A stretch of DNA of 64,000 nucleotides, taken from positions 30,469 to 94,468 of the forward strand of contig JAEYPM010000077.1 in the NCBI GenBank assembly GCA_023410675.1, read 5' to 3'. Each line of letters starts with the position of its first letter. Position 1 is the stretch's first letter. The DNA comes from Bacillota bacterium. Its GTDB lineage: Bacteria; Bacillota; Clostridia; Lachnospirales; Cellulosilyticaceae. The notes beneath the pieces were generated by a model. The model worked only from the letters and a program-made list of their open reading frames with translations, did not search any database and had not been told where the DNA came from. The position numbers and the translations under genes are program-made. Below, piece after piece: positions 1 through 8,676 of this stretch.

Positions 1-431
1 ATGGTAAGGGAGAGTTAAGATTAAAAGATGGAACAACCTACACAGGTATATTTGCAGAGGATAAGCTTCAAGGTGAAGGCACTGTAGTCTACTCTAATGG
101 CGATGTCTATGAAGGTTCTTTTATTGATGGGGTTCCTTCTGGTATGGGTAAACTAACGATTTCAGATGGGGTTTATGAAGGTGAAATTCATGAGGGCTTA
201 CCTCATGGCAAAGGCTCTTTTAAATGGAATGAAGGCTTCTTTTGTGTGCTATACCGTGGAGATTTTTATGAGGGCATGATGACAGGAAAAGGCATGATGA
301 CTTATGTCAATTATCATAAATATATCGGTGAATTTTTAAATGGCCAAAGGCACGGAAAAGGAACCTATATTGATGAGTTTGGAAAGCAATACGAAGGCTA
401 TTTTGAATATGATCTTGCAGTTGAATCATAA
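1..431 (+). CDS. MORN-repeat protein, 3' part
   Basis: The frame is open from base 3 to the stop at 431, so the gene begins before the window; the internal ATG at 144 is not a start because the repeat pattern continues upstream of it. The visible 142 residues are a run of MORN repeats of the form YxGxFxxGxxxGxGxxxY, for example YEGSFIDGVPSGMG, YEGEIHEGLPHGKG and YIGEFLNGQRHGKG. MORN repeats form a flat beta-meander. In eukaryotes they bind lipids or act as spacers, but their bacterial role is mostly unknown. No signal peptide can be judged because the N-terminus is missing. The gene ends at a strong hairpin shared with the convergent transporter gene. Confidence 0.85.
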   Translation, partial: GKGELRLKDGTTYTGIFAEDKLQGEGTVVYSNGDVYEGSFIDGVPSGMGKLTISDGVYEGEIHEGLPHGKGSFKWNEGFFCVLYRGDFYEGMMTGKGMMTYVNYHKYIGEFLNGQRHGKGTYIDEFGKQYEGYFEYDLAVES

Positions 432-436
432 TACTT

Positions 437-478
437 AACAAACACCATGCTTACCTTTTTCTAAGCATGGTGTTTGTT
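437..478. terminator. bidirectional Rho-independent terminator
   Basis: A perfect 17-bp stem (AACAAACACCATGCTTA at 437-453 against 462-478) closes an 8-nt T-rich loop. It lies between two convergent genes, and the stop codon of the minus-strand transporter is inside the stem. It probably serves both transcripts. Confidence 0.85.
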
Positions 479-1524
479 ACTTGTTTATTTTTAACTATAT
501 AACAAAAGCAGCAACCTAAAAATATCAAACTTAGTGCCCCATATAGGGGATAAAGTATTTCTACTAAACGTGAAAACCCAAAAAATGAAAAGGGTAAAGC
601 AATCCCTATAATAATAAAAACAGCTCTTTTATAATGGATTCCCCATTTGTTTTCCATTGATTTAGATAAGCTATAAACATTGGATACCTGAGTTGAGAAC
701 ATTTCTAGCCATATTACAGCAAGCATTCCGGCTTCTAAAATTCGGTGGGTTTTATGAGCAATATAAAGCAGAGGTATCTCATACATTTTAGGTGTAAATG
801 GATTAACGAGCATAAGCAAGGCAATACATATGCTCAGTACAGTCAAAATAACACTCCCTAACATAATCCCTTTAATAATAAGCCTTGGCCTTTTGCTCTC
901 ATTGGTAATGGGCACAATCACACCTACAATAGAAATAATATTAAAGCTTGCATAGGCTATAGATGAAAATAGCCAATTTGACTTTTGATTGGGGATTGTG
1001 ATTAAGTATTCATAAGTAAAATGCCAAGGATAATAATAATAATACACAGAAAATATGCTTAAAATCACAATAATTAAAATAGGAACCACAATCGTATTAA
1101 TCTCAAAAAGTCCTTCAGTGTTTCTAAGTAAGAATAAAATACTACACACAATCATGAGTAAAAAACCTACCCATTTAGGCAATCCAAAATGTTGCCAAAT
1201 AATACTTGCACTTCCTGCCATAATAATTGCCGTACCACTTAACAAAGATAACGTGAGTATAATATTAATAAATAGTGCAATATACTTTGGGCAAACTATA
1301 TCAACAAACTCATCATATGACTTTACTTTGTTTTGAACGCTAATATAGACAATAATCTTACCAAATACAATATAAATGCCACTGCACATTAAAAGTCCAA
1401 GCAAACTAATAAGCCCATACACAGAAAAGAATTGATTGAGTTCTCTTCCCGAAGACAATCCTGCTCCAACGATGCTTCCTACAAACAATGTAGCAATCTG
1501 AAGTACAATAATCTTTTGTTTCAA
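451..1524 (-). CDS. YkvI-family membrane transporter
   Basis: This is an integral membrane protein with about ten hydrophobic segments. The N-terminal pattern QIATLFVGSIVGAGLSSGRE matches the FVG(x)VGAGFASGQE signature of the YkvI/COG3949 family, relatives of amino-acid and Na+ symporters. The substrate is unknown. The frame can start at an ATG at 1537-1539, but the run of G right behind that ATG looks like the ribosome-binding site for a TTG codon at 1522-1524, giving MKQKII..., which fits family N-termini better. The gene stands alone, convergent with the MORN gene and divergent from the Cys-rich gene. Confidence 0.8.
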   Translation of the reverse strand: MKQKIIVLQIATLFVGSIVGAGLSSGRELNQFFSVYGLISLLGLLMCSGIYIVFGKIIVYISVQNKVKSYDEFVDIVCPKYIALFINIILTLSLLSGTAIIMAGSASIIWQHFGLPKWVGFLLMIVCSILFLLRNTEGLFEINTIVVPILIIVILSIFSVYYYYYPWHFTYEYLITIPNQKSNWLFSSIAYASFNIISIVGVIVPITNESKRPRLIIKGIMLGSVILTVLSICIALLMLVNPFTPKMYEIPLLYIAHKTHRILEAGMLAVIWLEMFSTQVSNVYSLSKSMENKWGIHYKRAVFIIIGIALPFSFFGFSRLVEILYPLYGALSLIFLGCCFCYIVKNKQVTNTMLRKR

Positions 1525-1676
1525 CCCTATCCCCCCCATTTTTGTCCTAAAATATATATATTCTCTAAAATAAATTTTATTCTTTATAATCTATTGCTCA
1601 GCAAACGCTGTCATTTCTTGTCGCCCAAGCATACTATAATACTATAATTATATTTAAACTAAGGGGGCAATTCACT

Positions 1677-1868
1677 ATGGGATGTTGTAAAAAAAATAGG
1701 TGTTGTGACAAAAAACATGACGAAGATAAATGTTGCCACATCAGTCCTTGCTGCTGTGGAAGAACTGTGTTTGGAACAGTAGACAGGCAAAAGGTTAAAG
1801 GAATCAATGATCATAATAGAGTATTTGATGAAAGAACGACTTCTCCTTGCTGCTGCAACAAGCACTGA
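1677..1868 (+). CDS. tiny cysteine-rich protein (63 aa)
   Basis: I do not recognise this protein. It has 12 cysteines in 63 residues, arranged as CC, CC, CC, CCC and, at the C-terminus, CCC, mixed with many Lys, Asp and His residues (GCCKKNRCCDKKHDEDKCC near the start). There is no signal peptide or membrane segment, so it should be cytoplasmic. The middle part (residues 30-55) has no cysteine. A GGGGG ribosome-binding site lies 8-10 bases before the ATG and a hairpin terminator follows, so it looks like a real monocistronic gene. The composition suggests metal binding, but no family motif confirms this. Confidence 0.7.
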   Translation: MGCCKKNRCCDKKHDEDKCCHISPCCCGRTVFGTVDRQKVKGINDHNRVFDERTTSPCCCNKH

Positions 1869-1890
1869 TATATTTGTGGCTATAATGCCA

Positions 1891-1919
1891 AAAGACCTCT
1901 TAATGAGGTCTTTTTATTT
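1891..1919 (+). terminator. Rho-independent terminator
   Basis: AAAGACCTC (1891-1899) pairs with GAGGTCTTT (1905-1913) around a 5-nt loop and is followed by T-rich sequence. It ends the Cys-rich gene. Confidence 0.85.
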
Positions 1920-1961
1920 ACGCTTTATCATATAATTTTGTAACAAAGGAGGGATTCTATC

Positions 1962-2345
1962 ATGCAACCTAATAAACTTCAGATTATGCAAAAGCTGATG
2001 ACAGAGGATGTATCTTCTTCCGATCACTTAGAAGGAAGGATCATCTTTACAAATGTTTCTAATCTTTTTCTTAATAATGTTACATTAAACCTAAGCATTA
2101 AAAATAGTAGTATTATTGAACAATCTATTGTTAGAGAACGGGGTGCCTTATGCTTTGATAATACAGATGAATCCCTTATTATCGGAAACCTTGCCCCTAA
2201 TGAAAGTGCCTATTATTACTATAAGTTAAAGGCCGAAGACACAAATAACAAAATTGATGGATTAGATACCATTAAAATTACCTATATTGAGGAAAATTCA
2301 AATCTTATCACAGAAGTTTTATCAAATCCAATAAAACAAGGCTGA
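1962..2345 (+). CDS. DUF11-like beta-sandwich protein, hypothetical
   Basis: A protein of 127 residues with no signal peptide or membrane segment. The central stretch (about residues 24-120: GRIIFTNVSNLFLNNVTLNL, then IIGNLAPNES, then ITYIEENSN) has the alternation and the 'N-xN-xG-L-PG/NES' layout of DUF11/conserved-repeat (Ig-like) domains found in Firmicute surface and spore-associated proteins. A good ribosome-binding site (AAAGGAGGG) lies 10 bases before the ATG. The gene is next to the Cys-rich gene but is separated from it by a terminator. The function is unknown, and the family assignment is by pattern only. Confidence 0.65.
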   Translation: MQPNKLQIMQKLMTEDVSSSDHLEGRIIFTNVSNLFLNNVTLNLSIKNSSIIEQSIVRERGALCFDNTDESLIIGNLAPNESAYYYYKLKAEDTNNKIDGLDTIKITYIEENSNLITEVLSNPIKQG

Positions 2346-2370
2346 TAGCCATGTATAGCCTTTCAGCCTT
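2338..2370 (-). terminator. probable terminator of the HD-GYP gene
   Basis: AAGGCTGA (2338-2345) pairs with TCAGCCTT (2363-2370). On the minus strand the stem is followed by TGTTTTATT, so it best serves the minus-strand gene that stops at 2376. The + strand gene ends inside its left arm. Confidence 0.55.
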
Positions 2371-2375
2371 ACTAC

Positions 2376-3407
2376 TTATAGTACTTCTTCTATTCTTATG
2401 TTAGGATTATTATATAGGTCAAGATAAGTATCTTTTACCTTAACAATAGGTCTATGTAAGCAATGTGGATGAATAAATACAACTTCAGCTTCTTCTGATG
2501 TACTGAGTCTTATGTACGCTCCTATATAGTAACTCATAATATTGTCACAGAACTTTGTGAGTATATTAATATCAAACTTCTTTATGCTTTCACTTTTTAA
2601 AATTCTTACTATATCAAAAATATGATAAGATTTCCTCAGCCTCTCGTATTCATCAACAATACCTAACATCCTTGTAAGCATAGTAATATCTTCAGCAGTT
2701 AAATTAAGAGGATAACCACTTCCATCACATCGTTCATGGTGACCAAGAACTGCCCTAGAAATCTCTCGATCGATTTCTTCAAAGTCTTTTATCTTTTCAT
2801 AACCATATATTGGATGCCTTTTATACTCTAAAGCTTGTTCAACAGAAAAGTTGTCTCTAAAATACAATAACTCTTTTGGCATATTAATCTTTCCTATATC
2901 ATGGAGCAATCCTGATAAAATAACTTGTTCTAATTTGTTACTAAGTCCACACCATCTAGCAGTAAGAACTGCTAAGAAAGTAACATTCATACTGTGAACA
3001 TAAATATCCTTTTGAAGGTTTTTCATAAGACTTACGCATCCCAAGAGCTCAAAATCGTAATTAAAATTCGCCAAGATGCTTTTGGCTAGTTCTTTAATTT
3101 CTCTTATCGCAACTTGTGTGTTTTTGTCAAACTTCCCAAACACCTTTTCAAGGGTATGAGCATATTCTATATACTTCTTGAGTGTTTTTTTATCTACAGT
3201 CCATATGTTTTCTTCTGAGGGAACCTTAACCCATATTTCTGTATGACGAAAATATTTTATCCTCTCTAAAATATTCCTTGTAAGCTCAGAATCTTTAGCA
3301 ACTATTATATTCCCTGTTTCTATATCAATAATAGGCTGCATAATGATCATTCCAGGCAAACAATCAGAAATAGGCAGGATTATCTTCTGCCTTGCTTTAC
3401 TTTTCAT
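2376..3407 (-). CDS. HD-GYP domain protein, probable cyclic-di-nucleotide phosphodiesterase
   Basis: A cytoplasmic protein of 343 residues. The HD-GYP core is clear: HDIGK at 169-173, RHP at 197-199 and HHERCDGSGYP at 223-233, all metal-binding or substrate-loop signatures of HD-GYP enzymes, which hydrolyse c-di-GMP. The N-terminal 110 residues resemble the small leader domain common in Firmicute HD-GYP proteins (PGMIIMQPIIDIETGNII). The helix after GYP, normally DxFDALTxxRxY, is altered to DEYERLRKSYH, so activity should be checked. The start is supported by AGGAGGA 6 bases upstream. It is transcribed alone. Confidence 0.85.
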   Translation of the reverse strand: MKSKARQKIILPISDCLPGMIIMQPIIDIETGNIIVAKDSELTRNILERIKYFRHTEIWVKVPSEENIWTVDKKTLKKYIEYAHTLEKVFGKFDKNTQVAIREIKELAKSILANFNYDFELLGCVSLMKNLQKDIYVHSMNVTFLAVLTARWCGLSNKLEQVILSGLLHDIGKINMPKELLYFRDNFSVEQALEYKRHPIYGYEKIKDFEEIDREISRAVLGHHERCDGSGYPLNLTAEDITMLTRMLGIVDEYERLRKSYHIFDIVRILKSESIKKFDINILTKFCDNIMSYYIGAYIRLSTSEEAEVVFIHPHCLHRPIVKVKDTYLDLYNNPNIRIEEVL

Positions 3408-3607
3408 TATGTTCCTCCTACTAAATTATATAATACCCGTTTTCACGACTAGATGTATTGTTACTTATTAAAAAGTTACATTGTATCACTTAATTACTTC
3501 ATGTGATTCTATAGTATCTTCTATGTTAATTATAACATCTTTAGGTCGTATTTATAAATATAAATCTACATAATTTAGCAGAAATCAATGATCACTCATT
3601 TTGTGCA

Positions 3608-3988
3608 TTATATACCTGAATAAAGGTTTATCCCTACTAATGCACAGCCCTTAAAACAACTTATTTGCTTTTCCTCGCAATAAGCTATGATTTCATCGCT
3701 TTCTGCTCCTGGTTGAATGAGAATGTACTCAATAGTCGAAAGAGAAGCTGCTTCTTTAACATATTCTATCCCTAATTTTGGATTGATACATAAGTCTACC
3801 ACTTCTATTGGTCTATTGATTTCTGTAATGGACTTATAAACACCTTCCCCTCCTTTAGGGTGTGCACCATCTGCCTTATATCCCTTTTCTTTTAATCGAT
3901 TTAGGATCTTATGTGCATATTTATCAGGGTTTGTCACATCTCCTACTACTACCCAGTTTTGTTTTTGCATTATTTTTTGTAATTTCAT
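3608..3988 (-). CDS. CoA-binding domain protein (YccU-like)
   Basis: This 126-residue protein is a stand-alone Rossmann-like CoA_binding_2 domain (COG1832). Marks are WVVVGDVTNPDKYAHKI near the N-terminus, the AHPKGGEGVYKSI loop (family: NP..... GxxxYxSL), PIEVVDLCINP in the middle and a C-terminal CFKGCALVG in place of the usual DRCxxIE. The family is thought to bind CoA or nucleotides; a specific function is not known. AAAGGAG lies at good distance before the ATG. It is a single gene between unrelated neighbours. Confidence 0.8.
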   Translation of the reverse strand: MKLQKIMQKQNWVVVGDVTNPDKYAHKILNRLKEKGYKADGAHPKGGEGVYKSITEINRPIEVVDLCINPKLGIEYVKEAASLSTIEYILIQPGAESDEIIAYCEEKQISCFKGCALVGINLYSGI

Positions 3989-4100
3989 GATGATTCGCTC
4001 CTTTAAGATAGATTGGTAATTTATTTTGCTATTAAGATATGTTATGATATGAGGATACCTACAAATATTAATTATTCACAAAAAATGGAGGCAAACATTT

Positions 4101-5456
4101 ATGATTACTCGAGATAGAACCTTTTATAAGTCAATTTTAACCCTGACTCTTCCAATCGCTTGCCAAAACCTTATTACCTTCGTTGTAAGTCTAGCTGATT
4201 CTGTTATGATTGGACGTATAGCTGAAAACTCTGAAAAGCATATTGTTGGTGTATCCTTTGCCAATCAGTTATTTTTTATTTTTATGATTCTTATCTTTGG
4301 ACTTGGTAGTGGGGCAAATATTATGCTCTCCCAGTATTGGGGTAAAAAAGACACAGCATCGATTCGTAAGATTATAGCGGTCATGTATAGAGTTGCTATT
4401 GTTTTTGCTATTCCCTTTATGTTAATAGCCGCTTGTATGCCCGAATGGTTTATGTCTATCTTTTCTGATGATCCAGAAGTTATTCGCTACGGCATTGAGT
4501 ATTTACAAGTTATCTTTATTAGTTATATCTTTTTTACTATAACCAGTGTTACCATTTCTGCTCTAAGGTCTGTTGAGATTGTTAATATATCTATTGTGGT
4601 TTATGGCACATCTCTTTTGACCAATGTCTTTTTTAACTGGGTACTTATCTATGGTAATCTTGGTATGCCTGCCCTTGGCATTAGAGGTGCTGCTATTGCA
4701 ACCACAATTGCTCGTCTTGTTGAATTTATAATCGTCCTATGTTTTATAGCCTTTTTCGAAAAGAAAATTCAGTTTCGGCTTAAACATTTATTAAAATGGG
4801 ATCATACACTATTTAAAGACTATGCAAAAATAGGAACTCCTGTTTTATTTAATGAACTCATCTGGGTAATGAGTTCTTCTGTACTTGTTTGGATTATATC
4901 CGAGATGGGAACAGAAGTATCTACTGCTAACAATATCACGAATACTACCTGGCAGTTTGTCTCGGTCTTTTTCATGGGCGCTGGCCATGCCTCATCAGTT
5001 ATTATAGGCCGTACTATAGGCTCTGGGCAATACGAAAAAACAAAAGAATATGCTTATACGCTAATCTTTTTAGCCTTTATTCTTGGCATAATAGGTGGTC
5101 TTCTTATGTTTGTCCTAAGGCCTTACATAATTAGTATATATAATATATCGGATTATACATATAATCTGACCATGCAGGTTATGGCCGTATCCTCTTTAAT
5201 TATTGTATTTCAAGCATTAGCCTTCATGCTTTTAGTAGGTATCTTACGGGGTGGTGGTGATACTAAGTTTGTTCTTATAGCAGATCTTGTCTTTTTATGT
5301 CTCATTGCCATTCCTTTAGGTTATATCGCAGCAATTGTATTAAAGTGTCCAATTCCTATAGCCTTTTTAGCCCTCAAATCTGATGAACTCTTAAAAGTTG
5401 CTTTTGCACTTTTTAGAGTTAGAGGAAATAAGTGGATTCGTAATGTAACAAGATAA
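4101..5456 (+). CDS. MATE-family multidrug/Na+ efflux transporter
   Basis: An integral membrane protein of 451 residues with twelve predicted helices in two homologous halves. Family marks are the N-terminal LTLPIACQNLITFVVSLADS..MIGR and SANNI/TTW..V in the second half (residues 270-290), plus ILRGGGDTKF near residue 388, all typical of MATE proteins of the NorM/DinF group. These export cationic drugs or metabolites in exchange for Na+ or H+. The ATG has GGAGG at normal distance. It is a single gene ended by a long hairpin. The substrate cannot be read from the sequence. Confidence 0.9.
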   Translation: MITRDRTFYKSILTLTLPIACQNLITFVVSLADSVMIGRIAENSEKHIVGVSFANQLFFIFMILIFGLGSGANIMLSQYWGKKDTASIRKIIAVMYRVAIVFAIPFMLIAACMPEWFMSIFSDDPEVIRYGIEYLQVIFISYIFFTITSVTISALRSVEIVNISIVVYGTSLLTNVFFNWVLIYGNLGMPALGIRGAAIATTIARLVEFIIVLCFIAFFEKKIQFRLKHLLKWDHTLFKDYAKIGTPVLFNELIWVMSSSVLVWIISEMGTEVSTANNITNTTWQFVSVFFMGAGHASSVIIGRTIGSGQYEKTKEYAYTLIFLAFILGIIGGLLMFVLRPYIISIYNISDYTYNLTMQVMAVSSLIIVFQALAFMLLVGILRGGGDTKFVLIADLVFLCLIAIPLGYIAAIVLKCPIPIAFLALKSDELLKVAFALFRVRGNKWIRNVTR

Positions 5457-5460
5457 ACCA

Positions 5461-5507
5461 AAGGAGTTTATACTATAAACTGACTTACTTTATAGTATAA
5501 ACTCCTT
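5461..5507 (+). terminator. Rho-independent terminator
   Basis: A perfect 19-bp stem (5461-5479 with 5489-5507) around a 9-nt loop, followed by ATTAATTTTT, lies directly after the MATE gene. The downstream gene on the other strand ends 60 bases further, so it could also stop that transcript. Confidence 0.85.
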
Positions 5508-5570
5508 ATTAATTTTTATGCTTATTTATCATTCACACCATTCATATTAAGCTATGCTCTACAAATTCAT

Positions 5571-5921
5571 TTATTGCTGTGATTGCTGATTTCTTCTTTC
5601 TTCTTCTTCCTTATCTTTAAGATATTGAATCTGAGTAGGTGTTTTCCCTGCATATTTAGCAGTTTCACTTTCCCCTTGTTGGATAGCCGTTAATAATTGA
5701 TCAAAACGTTGCTGGTCTATCTCTATATAACTCCCACAATGGGGACATGTAATACAATAGCTCTTTGAATAAGGAATAATTGGAATAAAAAATAATGTAA
5801 ACCACTTTCTTGCTACACATAGTTGCCATCCTGAATGATTGTTACAATGGTTACATTGTCTTGTCATGACTGAACCATAAAATCTTCTTGTTACTTTGCC
5901 CAAACCCCAAATTATAAACAT
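5571..5921 (-). CDS. zinc-ribbon domain protein
   Basis: A 116-residue protein of the zinc-ribbon family found across Firmicutes. It starts with a short hydrophobic stretch (MFIIWGLGK), followed by CNHCNN (first Zn knuckle, about residue 23), a hydrophobic patch with FFIPIIPYSKSY, and CPHCGSYIEI (second knuckle, about residue 59). The C-terminal 40 residues are charged and Gln/Glu-rich, probably helical. The family has no assigned function and is often membrane-associated through the hydrophobic patch. There is no operon partner. Confidence 0.75.
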   Translation of the reverse strand: MFIIWGLGKVTRRFYGSVMTRQCNHCNNHSGWQLCVARKWFTLFFIPIIPYSKSYCITCPHCGSYIEIDQQRFDQLLTAIQQGESETAKYAGKTPTQIQYLKDKEEEERRNQQSQQ

Positions 5922-6033
5922 GTTCTTCTATCCTTTCCCCTAACGCACTTAGCTTATATAATATAAAAAACTTATTTTATTATATCTTAAAATTGTACTT
6001 CATACAACCTTCGTATGCTCATACACTAATTTA

Positions 6034-6852
6034 TTACACAATAATGTAAAAATATCCTAATAAAATCACACCAAGTATAATTCTATAGTAACCAAAGACC
6101 TTAAAGTCATGCTTTTTAATATAGTCCATGAGAAACTTAATAACAATAAGTGACACAACAAATGCTACTACTGATCCTGCGCCAAGTGCCACCCATTCCG
6201 TTTGGGTAAAATGAAGACCTGATTTTAATAGTTTTAGTGTACTTGCTCCTAGCATAATAGGTACTGCAAGGAAAAATGAGAATTCAGCTGCTATGTATCT
6301 TGAGGTTCCAAGCAAAACTGCTCCTACTATGGTTGCTCCTGATCGTGATGTTCCAGGAATAAGTGCAAGAAGCTGAAACATACCAATAGCAAATGCCAAC
6401 TTAAAAGTAATCTCTGATAGATTATTGAATTTAGGTCTAGAATCTTTCTTCTCCATAATAATAAATATAACGCCATATATAATTAACATAAATGCCACAG
6501 TTGTCACATTGTAAAAAAGCTCATCTATCTTATCTTCAAAAAGAACCCCTATAATACCTGCTGGAATTTCAGCAACAATAATTTTCATCCAGAGGCTTAT
6601 AATATCTTTTCTTTGCTTGTCCGTCTTATTGGGGTCAATTGGATTAAGCTTATTAAAAAACATAACAATTACGGCTAGAATAGAGCCAAACTGCACAACT
6701 ACAAAGAAAGTATCTACAAAATCTTTAGATAGGTTAAACTTCATAAATTCTTCAACCAGTATCATATGCCCTGTACTACTTACAGGAAGCCATTCTGTAA
6801 TTCCTTGAACGATGCCTAATATGACCGCTTTTATTATTTCAATGATGTCCAT
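6034..6852 (-). CDS. uppP: undecaprenyl-diphosphate phosphatase (BacA/UppP)
   Basis: This membrane enzyme removes one phosphate from undecaprenyl pyrophosphate so the lipid carrier can be reused in peptidoglycan synthesis; extra copies give bacitracin resistance. The 272-residue length is normal. Both catalytic motifs are intact: GIVQGITEWLPVSSTGH (residues 13-29, with the essential Glu20 and His29) and PGTSRSGAT (166-174, with the essential Arg). About eight hydrophobic helices are visible. AGGAG lies before the ATG. It follows the thiamine transport operon on the same strand with a 55-base gap, and may be read partly from it. Confidence 0.95.
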   Translation of the reverse strand: MDIIEIIKAVILGIVQGITEWLPVSSTGHMILVEEFMKFNLSKDFVDTFFVVVQFGSILAVIVMFFNKLNPIDPNKTDKQRKDIISLWMKIIVAEIPAGIIGVLFEDKIDELFYNVTTVAFMLIIYGVIFIIMEKKDSRPKFNNLSEITFKLAFAIGMFQLLALIPGTSRSGATIVGAVLLGTSRYIAAEFSFFLAVPIMLGASTLKLLKSGLHFTQTEWVALGAGSVVAFVVSLIVIKFLMDYIKKHDFKVFGYYRIILGVILLGYFYIIV

Positions 6853-6907
6853 CTATTAATCTCCTATCTCAATTAAATTTTCCTTCTTTATAGTACCTTA
6901 TAACAGC

Positions 6908-7654
6908 TCAATTTGCAATGTGTATATGAGCTAGGATTTCTTTTTTGTACTTTATAAAAGCATCTGATGTAGTAAATGCTTCATCCCGCTTCTCTTTCGT
7001 GTTTATGCTCATTTCTTTTGTAAGTGTAGCGGGTTTTCCTGATAGTATGTATATCCTATCTGATAATAAAATAGCTTCATCAATATCATGAGTAATAAAT
7101 AAGGTTGTACTTTTAAATCTCTTTCTCACTTTCAGATACCAGCTATGCATATGGGATTTAGTAATCGTATCTAGCTTACTAAAAGGCTCATCCAAAAGCA
7201 TGACTTCCTTTGAAAACAAATAAGTTCTAAGAAGCGCTGCTCTTTGTCTCATGCCTCCAGATAATTGATAGGGATATTTTTTTTCACTCCCAGCTAGTAA
7301 AAAATCATCCAAATAGCCTTCGGCTTCTTTTTGTGCTTCTTTTTTTGAGTATCCTTTGATAACAAGGGGCAAGGCAACATTATCTAGCGTTGTTTTATAA
7401 GGTAATAAGAGATCTTTTTGCTGCATATAGCTCACATTACCTGGTATACCTGTTATGTCTTTTGTATCTAAGAAGACTTCTCCTTTTGTTGGCTTTTCTA
7501 TACCTGAGAGAATATTAAAAAGTGTGGTCTTTCCGATTCCACTAGCTCCTAACAAGCAGACCATCTCATTTTGATGGACTGTAAGATTAATATTCTCTAT
7601 AATAGGGACATTATCATAGCTTTTATAGATCCCTAAAGTCGTTAATTTTTTCAT
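6908..7654 (-). CDS. thiZ: ABC transporter ATPase for thiamine precursor (ThiZ-like)
   Basis: A 248-residue ABC ATPase of the nitrate/sulfonate/taurine (SsuB/TauB) type. Walker A is GASGIGKTT (about residues 36-44), the signature is LSGGMRQRAALLR (about 128-140), Walker B is VMLLDEPFSKLD, and the switch His is in FITHDIDEA. It powers the permease encoded two genes upstream. It lies 11 bases after the binding-protein gene in an operon headed by a TPP riboswitch, which points to uptake of a thiamine pyrimidine precursor (HMP or formylaminopyrimidine) rather than sulfonates. The gene name is from context. Confidence 0.85.
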   Translation of the reverse strand: MKKLTTLGIYKSYDNVPIIENINLTVHQNEMVCLLGASGIGKTTLFNILSGIEKPTKGEVFLDTKDITGIPGNVSYMQQKDLLLPYKTTLDNVALPLVIKGYSKKEAQKEAEGYLDDFLLAGSEKKYPYQLSGGMRQRAALLRTYLFSKEVMLLDEPFSKLDTITKSHMHSWYLKVRKRFKSTTLFITHDIDEAILLSDRIYILSGKPATLTKEMSINTKEKRDEAFTTSDAFIKYKKEILAHIHIAN

Positions 7655-7665
7655 GATTGTATCCT

Positions 7666-8646
7666 CTAATCTGGCAAATATTCGTTTGTAAAACCTTGCT
7701 CTTTTAAATCTACGCCAATAATCTGATTTTCATACATCCAATGATAAAAGTTTTCCCAACGGGTTTGATCAATAGTCCCCCAACTTTCTTTTTCTGCCTT
7801 GTATTCCTTAGCTAAAAATTCTTGACTTTTTTTCGCAAGTTCTATATCAATCTCGGGTGCATACTTAACTAAGATTTCAGCCGCTTCATTTGGATTACTG
7901 ATTGCATATTCATAGCCTTTAGCAGTAGCTGCTAAAAATTTCTTAGCTGTATCTGGATCATTTTTTAAAAACTCAGTACTTGAAGCAAGAACAGGGGTGT
8001 AGAAGTCAAAAACAGGATTAATATCCTTAAAAGCAATATAATTTGTATTAAGCCCTGCACATTCAGTGGCTATGCCATCCCAACCATAAAATACCCACAC
8101 TGCATCAATATCTGTTTGAAGTGCAGTAATAACATCTGTCACTGTGTTAGGAATAAGATTAAGTTTTGAGAAATCACCACCATCCTCCTCCATAATTGCC
8201 CTTAAAATAGCTTTTTCAAAAGGTGTATCCCATGAAGCATATCTTTTGTCTTCAAGCTTTTTAGGGGAATCAATCCCCTTTTCCTCTAAGGATATAATCC
8301 CTGATAAATTGTGCTCTAATAGTGATGCAACAGCCACAACTGGCAGTGGATTTTTTGCTGTTAGTGCAGGTCCTATCTCTTCTTGAAAGCTTACTGCAAA
8401 CTGAGCTTTACCTGCTGCTACTAGCTGAAGTCCTCCTCCTTCTGGGGGTTGTATAATTTCTACATCAAGACCTAACTCTTTATAATACCCTTGATCTAAA
8501 GCTACATACATGCCTGTATGATTCGTATTCGGTACCCAGTCCAGTACTACCTGGATTTTTTGAGATGCCTTCTTGCTCTCGCATCCTGAAAAAAATGATA
8601 GAACCAATGTACTTACTAGTATTAAACTTATTATTTTCTTAAGCAT
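7666..8646 (-). CDS. thiY: pyrimidine (HMP/formylaminopyrimidine)-binding lipoprotein, NMT1/ThiY family
   Basis: The extracellular binding protein of the transporter. It has a lipoprotein signal peptide with a lipobox FSGC (Cys22). The mature part opens with VVLDWVPNTNHTGMYVALDQGYYKE, the hallmark of NMT1/THI5-like binding proteins (split here: VVLDWVPNTNH then TGMYVALDQGYY). These bind thiamine pyrimidine precursors with aromatic residues such as those in this motif. The 326-residue length fits ThiY. A GAGGAAAG site precedes the ATG. TPP control and the neighbouring thiamine-binding protein support the role. Exact ligand specificity is inferred. Confidence 0.88.
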   Translation of the reverse strand: MLKKIISLILVSTLVLSFFSGCESKKASQKIQVVLDWVPNTNHTGMYVALDQGYYKELGLDVEIIQPPEGGGLQLVAAGKAQFAVSFQEEIGPALTAKNPLPVVAVASLLEHNLSGIISLEEKGIDSPKKLEDKRYASWDTPFEKAILRAIMEEDGGDFSKLNLIPNTVTDVITALQTDIDAVWVFYGWDGIATECAGLNTNYIAFKDINPVFDFYTPVLASSTEFLKNDPDTAKKFLAATAKGYEYAISNPNEAAEILVKYAPEIDIELAKKSQEFLAKEYKAEKESWGTIDQTRWENFYHWMYENQIIGVDLKEQGFTNEYLPD

Positions 8647-8676
8647 TATCTTTCCTCTTTTCTCATTGTATCGAAT

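Noticed and set aside
1659..1865. Minus-strand frame opposite the Cys-rich gene
   Set aside because: It has no ribosome-binding site and is the complement of the Cys codons; the + gene has a good site and terminator.
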